Positions 27,552 to 37,403 of a stretch of 64,000 bases of DNA are shown here, piece by piece (positions within the stretch are counted from its first letter, which is position 1; every line of letters starts with the position of its first letter). The position numbers were made by a program, and so were the translations under genes. The DNA is from Algoriphagus sp. CAU 1675. Lineage in GTDB: Bacteria; Bacteroidota; Bacteroidia; Cytophagales; Cyclobacteriaceae. The notes beneath the pieces were generated by a model. The model did no database searches and was not told the origin of the DNA. It saw nothing but the letters and a program-made list of their open reading frames with translations. Location of the stretch: assembly GCF_029222925.1 (NCBI RefSeq), contig NZ_JARHUI010000002.1:434001-498000 (forward strand), given 5' to 3'.

Positions 27552-28478
27552 TTATCCTTTCACTCCGGCAAGAAGGTAGAGCACGGCCATCCGTACGGCC
27601 ACCCCATTTTCAACTTGGTGAAGAATAATGGAATGCTCGGAGTCCGCTACATCGGAACTGAGTTCCACTCCACGGTTGATTGGCCCGGGATGCATGATCA
27701 CGATCTCTTTATCCAATTCCTGAAGCAGCTTTTTGTTGATCCCGTAATAAAGGGAATATTCTCGCAAACTTGGAAAATACTTGATTTGCTGGCGCTCGAG
27801 CTGAATACGTAGCACATTAGCTACATCGCACCATTCCAGAGCTTTTTTCACATCCAATTCCACTTTGACCCCCAAGCTGGCAATATGCTTTGGAAGTAAG
27901 GTAATCGGCCCGCAAACCATCACTTCCGCACCGAGTTTCTGAAGGCAGAAAATATTGGAAAGGGCTACACGGGAATGCAGGATATCACCGATGATGGCAA
28001 TCTTTTTACCATGAAGATCTCCCAATTTTTCCCTCATGGAATAAGCATCCAACAAGGCTTGTGTAGGGTGCTCATGTGTTCCATCCCCTGCATTGACAAT
28101 ATTGGCCGATACATTTCTGGAAAGAAAGTGGGGAGCTCCTGGACTGCTGTGTCTCATGACCACCATATCGACTTTCATGGATAAAATATTATTGACTGTA
28201 TCCACCAAAGTCTCCCCTTTTTTCACAGAACTATTACTAGAGGAGAAATTGATCACATCTGCAGACAGGCGCTTTTCCGCTAGTTCAAAAGAAAGCCTGG
28301 TCCTAGTGGAATTCTCAAAAAAAACATTGGCTATGGTAATATCCCTCAATGAAGGAACTTTTTTGATCGGTCTATTGATGACTTCCTTGAAATTGGCAGC
28401 TGTATCAAGAATCAGATGGATATCTTCCGGTGTAAGGTCTTTGATACCCAATAAGTGGCGTGTGCTGAGTTGCGACAT
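27552..28478 (-). CDS. pyrB: Aspartate carbamoyltransferase, catalytic subunit
   Basis: PyrB makes carbamoyl aspartate, the committed step of pyrimidine synthesis. The 308-residue protein shows the carbamoyl-phosphate motif FENSTRTRLSFELA, then GDGTHEHPTQALLD, IGDILHSRVA, MHPGPINRGVE and the HPGP loop. It starts 2 bp after pyrR, so it is certainly co-transcribed with it. No pyrI (regulatory subunit) is nearby, as in organisms with the PyrR-type arrangement. Confidence 0.96.
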   Translation of the reverse strand: MSQLSTRHLLGIKDLTPEDIHLILDTAANFKEVINRPIKKVPSLRDITIANVFFENSTRTRLSFELAEKRLSADVINFSSSNSSVKKGETLVDTVNNILSMKVDMVVMRHSSPGAPHFLSRNVSANIVNAGDGTHEHPTQALLDAYSMREKLGDLHGKKIAIIGDILHSRVALSNIFCLQKLGAEVMVCGPITLLPKHIASLGVKVELDVKKALEWCDVANVLRIQLERQQIKYFPSLREYSLYYGINKKLLQELDKEIVIMHPGPINRGVELSSDVADSEHSIILHQVENGVAVRMAVLYLLAGVKG

Positions 28479-28480
28479 GA

Positions 28481-29029
28481 TTAGCTTTTAACTTTCTCTG
28501 TGATCCAAACTGCGTCTTTTTCCTGCCCTTGATTTTCCCATTCGACGACAACGTATTGGGATTCGAGGGTATTGACCCTGATCCCGAAATAATCAGGCAT
28601 GATAGGGTAATCACGGGTTAGTTTTCGATCCACCAACACCATTAATTCCACTTTCTGAGGCCTACCAAATGCGATCATGGCATCCATGGCAGCTCTTACG
28701 GAGCGCCCCTTGTAGAGCACATCATCCACCAGAATCACCTTTTTCCCCTCTACCAAAAAATCAATTTTTGTCTCATTTGCCTTTAGGGGAAAATCTCTCC
28801 TACGAAAATCGTCTCTGTGGAAAGTTGCATCCAAATAGCCGGAAAGCACCTTCACTCCTGAAATTTCTTCCAGGACTGGCACCAATTGGTCCAACAAAAT
28901 AGTTCCTCGGGGCTGAAGTCCCAAAAGAACGGTATTTTCGAAATTATCGTGGTTTTCGATGAGTTGATGGCAGAATCTCCTGAGAATGATCCCGATCTGT
29001 TCCTGGTCTAGTACGAGCCTTTTATGCAT
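28481..29029 (-). CDS. pyrR: PyrR-type phosphoribosyltransferase (uracil PRTase / possible pyrimidine regulator)
   Basis: The 182-residue type I PRTase has the PRPP-binding motif VILVDDVLYKGRSVRAAMDAM and the N-terminal region VLLGLQPRGTILLDQLV, as in PyrR. In Bacillus PyrR binds pyr mRNA and causes attenuation, and it has weak uracil phosphoribosyltransferase activity. Here I see no binding loop or terminator between pyrR and pyrB (2 bp) or immediately upstream (32 bp). A regulatory role by that mechanism at this locus is therefore doubtful. It follows the secreted 539-residue protein gene. Confidence 0.9.
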   Translation of the reverse strand: MHKRLVLDQEQIGIILRRFCHQLIENHDNFENTVLLGLQPRGTILLDQLVPVLEEISGVKVLSGYLDATFHRDDFRRRDFPLKANETKIDFLVEGKKVILVDDVLYKGRSVRAAMDAMIAFGRPQKVELMVLVDRKLTRDYPIMPDYFGIRVNTLESQYVVVEWENQGQEKDAVWITEKVKS

Positions 29030-29061
29030 GGGGTCAATTTGCCTGTAAATATAAATAAATT

Positions 29062-30681
29062 CTATTTCGGGCTGTCCTCCGGCTCATACAAATCGCCGGC
29101 AACAAGCACTTTGGTTAGAAAAAAAACCTCACGGCTTTTACCCGCTCCACTTTCGTCCTGATACCTAACCCTCTGTGTACCACTTAAAATATAATACCGA
29201 TCATACCAATGCACAAGTTGAAGGGTTTCCGAATTGGTATCCGCGATCCGTTCATTTTCATTGATCAAATCGATTTCAAAGTCCAGATTGTCAAATATCT
29301 TTTCCCCATTTTTAAAATAGGCCAATAGGATGGACTTGTCTTTAACATAGGCATGATAAAGTTCATCCCCGATGATAGCAACTTCCCCAAAGCCCATTGG
29401 GTAGACAGTACTCAAATCATCATAGGTTGCGGCATTGTCCCAAAGAACCTGTCCTTCTGATCCCAGTTTGACGAAATGAGCAGAAATGTAATTATACTCT
29501 GTTTGTACCTGATATGAACCTCCAACAGGATACCGGTTGCTATAAAAGGGATCTGTGGAAGGCAGACCATATCGCATCCTGCTCAATCTGTCCAATGTTC
29601 CAATTGAACTTGCAGAATAAGGATTTCTGTAACTTCCTCTGGGGTTGATCACATCGTAATGATCCAAATAGAAATAGTAGCCATCATCCATCTGTCTTGC
29701 CATTCGAATTGAATACACATTTCGGATGGATGGAATTTTATTTTTATCGATTTCCTTGAGAACTTCCTTGTCTTTACGAATCTTCGATTTTTCGGTCATG
29801 TAATTATAAAAGTTAGGGAAATCCTCCAGGGTGTAGAACTTGGTTCCATACTCTCCAAATTCATTAATATCCATCAGGTACATGCCTTGATAGGAATCTC
29901 TTCTCTCTAATCCAAAGGCCCCTACCATCATCTGTCCGTAATTCTTTTTAGGAACTAGGAGCGCATCCATGATTTCCTGACCAGACTCCCCAAACTCCTC
30001 CACCTGAATACTCCTCAGTAAATTACCGTCCAAATCATAGGTGTTTATACTAATTTCCACATCCTTATATTTCCCTTTTCTACTCAAAACCACCTCAAAT
30101 GCCAATACATCAGGCATTTTTTGGATTTGAAGAATTTGGGTATTGTTTCCATAAATCCCCTGAATGGTGTTGAGCCTTTTGTCGGTGAGGTTATAAACCT
30201 GAATTGCGGGTCTCCCTTCAGAGTTCCCTAAAAAAATCACCCTATCCTCCTGTACGAAAAACTCAACCAACTCCATTTCTAGAACATTATTGACCAGATA
30301 TTCAAACCCTTGGCCAGTTTCTAGATCAATTTGAAGCACATATTTTTCTGCATTGAGAGAATAGCCTCTCTGAAACAGAATGTACAAGAACTTACCGTAG
30401 GTATCGTAGCCCACCATATCATAACCTTCCCTTGCAGGAAGTTCAATTATGCCCTTGCTGTTTAGGTTTTCATCAGAAATAAAATATTGAAATGTCCTGT
30501 CTGAACCCAATACTTTTTTCTGAAGGGTCCGAAAAGAAACCAGCCCATTTGCAGTATTGACAGTTTCAAAAACTGGATCAAAAAAATCTGTTTCTACTTC
30601 GAAACGAGCAACGTATTTCACTTGAGCCTGTGAGGCAATTCCCCAAAAGAGGAAGACCAATAGAATTCCAACCCTTCTCAT
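29062..30681 (-). CDS. Secreted protein of unknown function, beta-propeller-like
   Basis: The 539-residue product has a Sec signal peptide (MRRVGILLVFLFWGIASQAQ, cleavage likely after SQA). The rest is rich in beta-strand-forming segments with repeated patterns such as YDMVGYDTYGKFLYILFQRG, AIQVYNLTDKRLNTIQGIYG and QGMYLMDINEFGEYG. That suggests a beta-propeller-like fold, but no family signature is recognised. No membrane anchor is visible beyond the signal. It overlaps the EVE gene by 4 bp and precedes pyrR by 32 bp, so it is part of the pyr transcript. A role in pyrimidine metabolism is not implied by that alone. Confidence 0.7.
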   Translation of the reverse strand: MRRVGILLVFLFWGIASQAQVKYVARFEVETDFFDPVFETVNTANGLVSFRTLQKKVLGSDRTFQYFISDENLNSKGIIELPAREGYDMVGYDTYGKFLYILFQRGYSLNAEKYVLQIDLETGQGFEYLVNNVLEMELVEFFVQEDRVIFLGNSEGRPAIQVYNLTDKRLNTIQGIYGNNTQILQIQKMPDVLAFEVVLSRKGKYKDVEISINTYDLDGNLLRSIQVEEFGESGQEIMDALLVPKKNYGQMMVGAFGLERRDSYQGMYLMDINEFGEYGTKFYTLEDFPNFYNYMTEKSKIRKDKEVLKEIDKNKIPSIRNVYSIRMARQMDDGYYFYLDHYDVINPRGSYRNPYSASSIGTLDRLSRMRYGLPSTDPFYSNRYPVGGSYQVQTEYNYISAHFVKLGSEGQVLWDNAATYDDLSTVYPMGFGEVAIIGDELYHAYVKDKSILLAYFKNGEKIFDNLDFEIDLINENERIADTNSETLQLVHWYDRYYILSGTQRVRYQDESGAGKSREVFFLTKVLVAGDLYEPEDSPK

Positions 30682-31076
30682 GAACCCATTTTGAGGATTA
30701 AGTCAAACTCCTCTTTTCCGACTGGCAGAACAGAAAGCCGACTCTGTTTTAACATGGGTAATTCCGACAGACGATCTTCAGATTTGATCTGGGCTAAAGT
30801 CACAGGCTGGTTAAGGGCTTTTTTCACCTTGAGCTTCACTGCCGTCCAGGCTTCATCTTTGGGGTCTGGAAAAGCTTCCTCTGAGACCTCCGCGATTCCG
30901 ACAACTTCTTTATCCTTACCACTGTGGTAAAATAAAACCAGCTCTCCCAATTTCATCTCTCGGAGATAATTTCGGGCCTGGTAGTTTCGGACCCCATCCC
31001 AGACCTCCTCCTCTATTTTTACAAAATCATCCCAGGAGTAAGATCCCGGTTCGCTTTTCACCATCCAATAGTTCAT
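30678..31076 (-). CDS. EVE domain protein
   Basis: The 132-residue product is essentially a single EVE domain, a PUA-like fold that binds modified bases in DNA or RNA. Motifs are MNYWMVKSEPGSYSWDDF at the N-terminus, then GVRNYQARNYLREMKLGELVLFYHSG and VVGIAEVSEEAFPDP. The start was set at the ATG at 31076 because the EVE family begins MxYWxxKSEP. The longer frame from 31124 adds a spurious hydrophobic extension. It is the first gene of the EVE-secreted protein-pyrR-pyrB set. Function in this organism unknown. Confidence 0.88.
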   Translation of the reverse strand: MNYWMVKSEPGSYSWDDFVKIEEEVWDGVRNYQARNYLREMKLGELVLFYHSGKDKEVVGIAEVSEEAFPDPKDEAWTAVKLKVKKALNQPVTLAQIKSEDRLSELPMLKQSRLSVLPVGKEEFDLILKMGS

Positions 31077-31251
31077 GCTCATAAGGAAAAAGGTTAGACA
31101 CACTTTAGCAATCTTTGCCTTCACCCGATTTTTTACATCCAGAGTACTCCCAGGTGACAGATTGGATTTTAAGTTAAAACCTTCAGACTTTAAATTGAAA
31201 TAATAATTGAAGACATTTGTCTATATCTCCTAATGAAAACTAAAAAAAATT

Positions 31252-32946
31252 TTGGACCACAAGAATATTCTTAAAAAACTGAAGCTCTGCATCCAACTTA
31301 TGGAGCTTCATGAAGAAAACAGCTTTAAAATCAGGAGTTACCAATCTGCCTTGAACTCCCTGGAACGGGGTGATCAGGATATCATGGAGCTTAGCGAAGA
31401 AGAACTCAGCCAAATACAAGGAGTGGGAAAAAGTATTCTAGAAGCCATCCGTTCATTGAAGGAAAGAGAAAGTTTCGACCTTCTGGATGAGTTAATTGAG
31501 AAAACTCCACAGGGAATCTTGGAAGTTCTTCAAATCAAAGGACTCGGCCCCAAAAAAGTGAAGGCTCTTTGGGAAGAACTGGGCATCACTTCTACCCATG
31601 AATTGATGGAAGCTTGCCAATCTGGAAAAGTTGCCAAAATCAAGGGATTCGGAGAAAAAACCCAAGACACCATCATTCAAAACCTGGAATTTAAAGCATC
31701 CAACGAAGGCAAATGGCTGTTTGCGGATGTAGAGGAAATAATCGAAAATTTACTAGATGATCTTAAGAAACTCCTCCCAAACGTTGATCTGGCCGTGATT
31801 GGTGATTTTGCAAGGAGAATGGAGATTATTTCCAGTGCTGATTTTTTGATAGGCAGCAACTCCTCCACGGAAAAAGACAAATTGAAAAAAGCTGCGCATA
31901 TTTCTTGGGACTGGGCTGCTTCGGGTCCTCGGGTATGGAGAGGGAAGTTGAAAGATGAAGACCTGAAAATAGAAGTGCAATTTTGCGAGCAGGCCGATTT
32001 TCTTTGGAAAAAGATAGCTTCTTCGGCTTCCAAGCACTTTCTGGAAACCATTATTGACGGAAAGGATACGATTGGTGAGAAACTGAAGCAAAAAGACTTC
32101 AATTCTGAGGAGGAATTTTTCGCGAAAAACGATCTCCAATTTATTCCGGTAGAAATGAGGGAAGGATACGGAGAAGTGGAAATGGCCAAGGAACACAAAA
32201 TCCCGCGTCTCTTGGAGGAGAATGACCTCATCGGAATCCTACACAATCACTCGACTTATAGCGACGGAAAACACAGTCTACGCCAAATGGCTGAATACTG
32301 TAAAAAACTGGGCTATGAGTATTTAGGAATTTCGGATCATAGCCGTTCGGCATTTTATGCTGGCGGTCTGGAAGTCGAAAAAATCCAGAAACAACATGCA
32401 GAGATAGATGAACTCAACAAAGAACTGGCTCCATTCAAAATATTCAAAGGGATAGAAAGTGACATTCTAGCAGATGGAAGCTTGGACTATGAAGAGGATA
32501 TTTTGGCTAGCTTTGATTTCATCGTTTCCTCCGTTCACTCCATCCTGAATATGGACATCAAGCGGGCAACTTCCCGACTTTTGACTGCCATAGAAAACCC
32601 CTATACAACCATATTAGGCCATCCTACAGGAAGATTATTACTCAGAAGAGCTGGCTACCCAATTGACCACAGGGCAATCATAGATGCTTGTGCAAAGCAT
32701 AATGTGGTGATCGAGATCAATGCCAATCCATGGAGACTGGATTTAGATTGGAGATGGGTGCATTATGCAATGGAAAAAGGCGTTATGCTTTCCATTAATC
32801 CAGATGCTCATGAAATGGAAGGATATGCCGACATGAAATACGGTGTGCTTACCGGAAGGAAAGGAGGATTGACCAAGGAAATGACTTTGAATGCGCTTTC
32901 CGCTAAGGAAATTGAAAGCTACTTTGAAAAAAGAAAGAAAAAGTAA
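31252..32946 (+). CDS. polX: PolX-like protein with helix-hairpin-helix and PHP domains, polymerase site altered
   Basis: The 564-residue protein has the PolX layout. The N-terminal 8-kDa-like and HhH regions contain LMELHEENSFKIRSYQSAL, IQGVGKSILEAI and IKGLGPKKVKALW. A degenerate pol-beta palm follows, then a C-terminal PHP domain from about residue 325. The PHP motifs are intact: HNHSTYSDG, SDHS, GIESDIL, SSVHS, GHPTGR and NPDAHE, consistent with a 3'-5' exonuclease. The palm motif usually reads G-D-I-D but here is SSADFL, and the third Asp is replaced by Glu (KIEVQF), so polymerase activity is probably lost. The start is TTG at 31252: no in-frame ATG exists upstream before a stop, and the family N-terminus fits. 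Confidence 0.85.
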   Translation: MDHKNILKKLKLCIQLMELHEENSFKIRSYQSALNSLERGDQDIMELSEEELSQIQGVGKSILEAIRSLKERESFDLLDELIEKTPQGILEVLQIKGLGPKKVKALWEELGITSTHELMEACQSGKVAKIKGFGEKTQDTIIQNLEFKASNEGKWLFADVEEIIENLLDDLKKLLPNVDLAVIGDFARRMEIISSADFLIGSNSSTEKDKLKKAAHISWDWAASGPRVWRGKLKDEDLKIEVQFCEQADFLWKKIASSASKHFLETIIDGKDTIGEKLKQKDFNSEEEFFAKNDLQFIPVEMREGYGEVEMAKEHKIPRLLEENDLIGILHNHSTYSDGKHSLRQMAEYCKKLGYEYLGISDHSRSAFYAGGLEVEKIQKQHAEIDELNKELAPFKIFKGIESDILADGSLDYEEDILASFDFIVSSVHSILNMDIKRATSRLLTAIENPYTTILGHPTGRLLLRRAGYPIDHRAIIDACAKHNVVIEINANPWRLDLDWRWVHYAMEKGVMLSINPDAHEMEGYADMKYGVLTGRKGGLTKEMTLNALSAKEIESYFEKRKKK

Positions 32947-33081
32947 ACCCCAAACAAAAGTCACTCATGCTGCCCAAAATTGGGCAGCGCTTTTCATTTT
33001 CTGAAAAAGCATCCCAATAATTAGACTCTCACACATCGTATTTCTAGCCTAATCCGTATCTTCGCCCAATTCGATTTTATC

Positions 33082-33369
33082 ATGAAATGGACCAATCAGC
33101 CTGAGGGCGTACTCTTACAGCGCTCTTTTTTATTCGGAATCACCGGGATTGTTCTGGGAACCTTATCCATTCTGAATTCCAATTTCTTTTTTATCCAAGC
33201 CCCCATGGGCCCGCTTAATGGTGTAGCCCTTTTACTTCAGTTGATTGGATTGAGTTTGTCAGTCTTAGTTTTACGCAGGAGAAAGGTAAACAAGGAGGAT
33301 TTGGAAAAAGCGAAAGTCATGACTCTGATTTTGGGTGTTTCTCTGCTGTTCTTCATCCTTTCTATTTAA
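33082..33369 (+). CDS. Small membrane protein of unknown function
   Basis: The 95-residue product has three predicted membrane segments: about 15-32 (FLFGITGIVLGTLSILNS), about 46-64 (GVALLLQLIGLSLSVLVL) and about 80-95 (TLILGVSLLFFILSI). A short basic loop, RRRKVNKEDLEKAK, lies between the last two. No family is recognised. It is transcribed alone in this stretch, 135 bp after polX. Coding is supported by codon use and a clean ATG. Confidence 0.65.
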   Translation: MKWTNQPEGVLLQRSFLFGITGIVLGTLSILNSNFFFIQAPMGPLNGVALLLQLIGLSLSVLVLRRRKVNKEDLEKAKVMTLILGVSLLFFILSI

Positions 33370-33537
33370 AATTCAGCATCTAGCCCACTTCTTATAACTG
33401 CTGACTTTTTCTATAATCTGGCATTTTTTTAAGACAGGTTGGCAAGAAACATACCCATCCCAAAGGACTTTATTTTAAAAACTCAAACCTTTGAAATGGA
33501 ATTGCCGTTTGGGTGAATGTTTAAAATTTTACCAACT

Positions 33538-34005
33538 ATGAAAAAATTGATTTTAGGGCTAGTTGCAGTATTTGCCCTCAACCACAGCATTTTTGCGCAG
33601 GAAGTTTCTACCGCCTCCTATCAGGAATTTAAAATTGTCACGGTAGTAGAATCCATTGTTCCAATGGGGCTTGGAAGGTCAAGAATTATTGACACTCAAA
33701 CTCAGGTGGACTCCAACCAATTTGCCACTGAAAGAACAGATGGAAAAAAGAGCAATCAAAAAGAAATTGACAGAAAGGACATCAAGGTAGATGAACTGGA
33801 AGAAACCAAGTTGCTCAACTTTTTTTCGGCAGCAGGCATCAACTTCCAGAATATTGCCTCGAATGATGCAGTCATTGCATCCAAGATCAACAATTTATTG
33901 GCAGAAGGCTGGAAACTAACTTTTGTGACTTCCGGCGTGGAAAGTAATTCAGGGTCTGAAGATGGACAGGGGATTTTCATCACCCGTCTATTCTTTTCCA
34001 GATAG
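33538..34005 (+). CDS. Secreted protein of unknown function
   Basis: The 155-residue product has a Sec signal peptide (MKKLILGLVAVFALNHSIFAQ, cleavage after FAQ or nearby). The body contains YQEFKIVTVVESIVPMGLGRSRIIDTQ, a Lys/Asp-rich middle (KKSNQKEIDRKDIKVDE) and a C-terminal part, KINNLLAEGWKLTFVTSGV. This last motif resembles the 'LNxLGxEGWELV' signature of small DUF4177-like domains, which is a tentative link. The start was set at the ATG at 33538 because it begins the signal peptide; the upstream Met at 33517 would add seven residues before it. It converges with clpC. Confidence 0.68.
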   Translation: MKKLILGLVAVFALNHSIFAQEVSTASYQEFKIVTVVESIVPMGLGRSRIIDTQTQVDSNQFATERTDGKKSNQKEIDRKDIKVDELEETKLLNFFSAAGINFQNIASNDAVIASKINNLLAEGWKLTFVTSGVESNSGSEDGQGIFITRLFFSR

Positions 34006-34027
34006 AAATTAAACTCCATAAAAAAAC

Positions 34028-34062
34028 AAAACCCCGAATCAGTACTGACTCGGGGTTTTTAT
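34028..34062. terminator. Bidirectional terminator between the secreted protein gene and clpC
   Basis: ACCCCGA (34031-34037) pairs with TCGGGGT (34050-34056); inside it TCAGT/ACTGA extends the stem. A runs and T runs flank both sides, so it can serve both converging genes. Confidence 0.85.
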
Positions 34063-34076
34063 TTTGAAAGCAGGTT

Positions 34077-36614
34077 TTATTCCTCTGCTTTCTCTTTTTT
34101 CTTCACCGAAATACTCAGCTCACTTCCTTTGCCATCATAATCGGCTGTAATTACATCCCCTTCGGAAAGGTCCCCTTTCAGGATTTCCTCAGCGATGGCA
34201 TCTTCCAAATATTTCTGAATTGCCCGGTTTAAAGGACGGGCACCATATTGCTGGTCGTATCCTTTTTCCGCCAAGAATTCCTTGGCTTTCTCGGTCAATT
34301 CTATTTTATATCCCAAATCGGTGATTCTGTGGAATAGCTTATTCAAGGAAATATCGATGATCTTAAAGATATCCTCTTTGCTCAAGGAGTTAAACACCAC
34401 CACATCATCCAATCGGTTGAGGAATTCAGGACTGAAGGCCTTTTTCAATGCAGATTGAATAGTGGATTTCATAATATCATCCATACTTTCCTGCTTGGCC
34501 TTACTGGCAAAACCGATACCTGCACCGAAATCCTTTAAGTCACGAACCCCAATATTGGAAGTCATGATAATGATGGTATTTCTGAAGTCCACTCGTCTTC
34601 CCAATCCGTCGGTCAAAATACCGTCATCCAGCACCTGCAAAAGGATATTAAATACATCTGGATGGGCTTTTTCAATCTCGTCCAACAAAACCACAGAATA
34701 AGGCTTTCTTCGGACTTTCTCAGTCAATTGTCCTCCCTCTTCATATCCTACATAACCTGGAGGCGCTCCTACCAATCTGGAAACGGAAAACTTCTCCATG
34801 TATTCAGACATGTCTATTCTTATCAGGGCATCCTCTTTGTCAAACAAATACGTTGCAAGCGTTTTTGCCAACTCAGTTTTACCTACACCAGTTGGACCAA
34901 GGAAGATAAAAGAACCGATTGGTTTCTTAGGATCCTTCAATCCCACTCTGGTTCGCTGAATTGCCTTCGTCAACTTCTTAATAGCCTCATTCTGTCCGAT
35001 GACTTTTGAGCTTAGCTCCTCATTCATGTTGAGCAGTTTGGCACCTTCGTTTTGAGCGATTCGCTTGGCAGGAATTCCTGTCATCATCGCGATCACTTCA
35101 GCCACATTATCCTCATCCACTGTAAAGCGCTTGGATTTACTTTCTTCTTCCCATCGAACTTTTGCCAACTCCAGTTGCTCAAGAAGTTTCTTTTCCTTGT
35201 CTCTCAACTGAGCGGCTTCTTCATACTTCTGGGATTTCACCACACGGTTTTTCTCCGTTTTGATGTTCTCCACTTCAGCTTCCAGTTTCAGGATATCTTC
35301 CGGCACATGGATATTGTTGATATGCACACGGGCTCCGGCTTCATCCAAGATATCTATAGCTTTATCAGGCAAGAACCTGTCAGAAATATATCGGTCTGAC
35401 AATTTCACACAAGCCTCGATTGCTTCATCGGTATAGATGACATTGTGATGATCTTCGTACTTATCCTTGATATTGTTCAAAATCTGAACGGTTTCTTCAG
35501 GGGAAGTAGCATCAACCATTACCATCTGGAATCGACGTGCCAAGGCACCGTCTTTCTCAATATACTGCCTGTATTCATCTAAGGTAGTGGCACCTATACA
35601 TTGGATTTCTCCACGGGCCAATGCAGGTTTGAACATATTGGACGCATCCAGGGAACCGGAAGCTCCACCTGCTCCAACGATGGTATGCAATTCGTCGATG
35701 AAAAGAATCACATTTGGAGATTTTTCCAGCTCGTTCATCACAGCTTTCATTCTCTCTTCAAACTGCCCTCTGTATTTGGTTCCAGCCACCAAAGACGCCA
35801 AGTCCAAAGTCACCACCCGCTTGTTGAAAAGCACACGGGAAACTTTTTTCTGAACAATCCTTAAGGCTAAACCTTCCGCAATAGCAGTCTTACCTACACC
35901 AGGCTCCCCAATCAGGATCGGGTTGTTTTTCTTTCTTCTGGAAAGAATCTGAGCCACTCTCTCGATTTCTTTTTCTCTTCCGATGATAGGATCCAGTTTG
36001 TCTTCTTCCGCCATTTTGGTGAGGTCACGGCCAAAATTATCCAAAACCGGTGTTCTGGACTTTTCTGCCGCACCCTTGGAGGAGCTTGAACCGCCAGACC
36101 CCGGACTACCGAATAATTTCGATCCATCCTCATCCCCATCTTCGGCCTCAGCCTTGGAACGAGGAGACATGCCTGGATCAGATTGCATTTCCAGCATTTC
36201 TTTCACCGAATCGTAATTGATGTCAAACTTATTCAGAATCTGGGTGGCGATATTTTCTTCATCTCTTAGAATAGAAAGTAACAAATGCTCAGTTCCTATC
36301 AATTGACTTTTGAAAATCTTAGCTTCCAAATACGTGATTTTCAACACCTTCTCTGACTGTCTGGTCAGCGGGATGTTGGCCATGTTTTTTACATTGTGAT
36401 TTGCTGTACCTTTAACTGCTCTTTCGATTGAATTTCGCAATTCATCAAGCGGCACTCCCAGCTTTTTAAGGATGGAAACAGCAACACCCTCCCCTTCGCG
36501 AATCATTCCCAGCAAGAGATGCTCTGTCCCGATATAATCGTGTCCCAGGCGAAGAGCTTCTTCGCGACTGAGAGAGATCACCTCCTTGACTCTGTTCGAA
36601 AATTTTGCTTCCAT
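34077..36614 (-). CDS. clpC: ATP-dependent Clp protease, ATP-binding subunit ClpC
   Basis: ClpC is a double-AAA+ unfoldase that feeds proteins to ClpP. The 845-residue protein has two N-terminal Clp-N repeats (about 4-140; [23 protein letters not shown]). A Ser/Gly-rich linker follows, then AAA-1 with Walker A GEPGVGKT (236-243), a UVR-type middle domain (about 440-475, [17 protein letters not shown]), and AAA-2 with GPTGVGKT (about 572). The UVR motif distinguishes it from ClpA/ClpB. No CtsR/McsAB-type partners are near. It is followed (upstream in the window) only by a bidirectional terminator. Confidence 0.95.
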   Translation of the reverse strand: MEAKFSNRVKEVISLSREEALRLGHDYIGTEHLLLGMIREGEGVAVSILKKLGVPLDELRNSIERAVKGTANHNVKNMANIPLTRQSEKVLKITYLEAKIFKSQLIGTEHLLLSILRDEENIATQILNKFDINYDSVKEMLEMQSDPGMSPRSKAEAEDGDEDGSKLFGSPGSGGSSSSKGAAEKSRTPVLDNFGRDLTKMAEEDKLDPIIGREKEIERVAQILSRRKKNNPILIGEPGVGKTAIAEGLALRIVQKKVSRVLFNKRVVTLDLASLVAGTKYRGQFEERMKAVMNELEKSPNVILFIDELHTIVGAGGASGSLDASNMFKPALARGEIQCIGATTLDEYRQYIEKDGALARRFQMVMVDATSPEETVQILNNIKDKYEDHHNVIYTDEAIEACVKLSDRYISDRFLPDKAIDILDEAGARVHINNIHVPEDILKLEAEVENIKTEKNRVVKSQKYEEAAQLRDKEKKLLEQLELAKVRWEEESKSKRFTVDEDNVAEVIAMMTGIPAKRIAQNEGAKLLNMNEELSSKVIGQNEAIKKLTKAIQRTRVGLKDPKKPIGSFIFLGPTGVGKTELAKTLATYLFDKEDALIRIDMSEYMEKFSVSRLVGAPPGYVGYEEGGQLTEKVRRKPYSVVLLDEIEKAHPDVFNILLQVLDDGILTDGLGRRVDFRNTIIIMTSNIGVRDLKDFGAGIGFASKAKQESMDDIMKSTIQSALKKAFSPEFLNRLDDVVVFNSLSKEDIFKIIDISLNKLFHRITDLGYKIELTEKAKEFLAEKGYDQQYGARPLNRAIQKYLEDAIAEEILKGDLSEGDVITADYDGKGSELSISVKKKEKAEE

Positions 36615-36696
36615 TTATTTCCTTTCTTATTGTAATGATTATCCTGTACAAATGTTACCGAATTTGTTTTAAAAACACAATGCTTTTAACGTTTGT

Positions 36697-37320
36697 TCAG
36701 CCTTTTTTTACGGACTTATAAAGTATTTTTTTAGCCCCTGGCCCTTCGCAAAACATCAAATCCAGAATACTGAGGTTGGGCTCAAAGTCTGAGCCAAAAA
36801 GCTGGTGATAAGGCTCTGGGGAATAAAATTGTCTCTCTGAAAAAGGGCTTTTGGGCTCAATCAGACCTCTTATATCCTTTTCTCCCTCTAATTCCTCTAT
36901 TTTTTCACATTGTCTAATTTTGACAGGTAATTGAAGCAGCTTCAGACAGATTGTCAGCATTTCAAGGTTTAAATCCCAAAGCCTTTCCGGTTTTCTATCA
37001 AAAATCCCTTCGAAATACGGGGCGTAAAATTCATAAAATGGGGCCTTTCCATAGGCACTTTGTATTCCCCTTTGGTGCACAGCTTGCCATTTTTGGCTAA
37101 AATCAATCTTGATTTCTCCTTGCGGTAGCCTTGGCCTTCTCCCTACAATGGGCACCGAAAGGGTCTCAACCTTATTGGCAAGCAAAATTCGGGTCCGGTT
37201 GAAATAGGACTGCCGCTTATATTGATCCTGTGGCACCAAAATCAGTTCATCTGCTTCCATAATTGAACAGAAGTACTCAAGTGAAGGCAAATAATGTAGG
37301 TCCGCAACTACTCTGTTCAT
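36697..37320 (-). CDS. WbqC-like family protein
   Basis: The 207-residue protein fits the WbqC-like family (DLHYLPSLEYFCSIMEADELILVPQDQYKRQSYFNRTRIL, then WQAVHQRGIQSAYGKAPFYEFYAPYFE). Members occur in polysaccharide loci and as stand-alone genes in Bacteroidota; no reaction is established. The motif QxxYxxQSYFNRxxIL is the most conserved part. It lies upstream of clpC on the same strand with an 82-bp gap. Confidence 0.8.
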   Translation of the reverse strand: MNRVVADLHYLPSLEYFCSIMEADELILVPQDQYKRQSYFNRTRILLANKVETLSVPIVGRRPRLPQGEIKIDFSQKWQAVHQRGIQSAYGKAPFYEFYAPYFEGIFDRKPERLWDLNLEMLTICLKLLQLPVKIRQCEKIEELEGEKDIRGLIEPKSPFSERQFYSPEPYHQLFGSDFEPNLSILDLMFCEGPGAKKILYKSVKKG

Positions 37321-37403
37321 GAAAGCTTCAGAGATTATAATTCTAACGAAATCTTGATTTGGCAGTCAAATTTTAAAGGTAAACCAGTTTGGACAAAACT
37401 GAA

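Noticed and set aside
28479..29061. Possible PyrR-responsive attenuator before pyrR or pyrB
   Set aside because: The gaps are only 2 bp and 32 bp, too short for an antiterminator plus terminator, and no hairpin with a T run is present.
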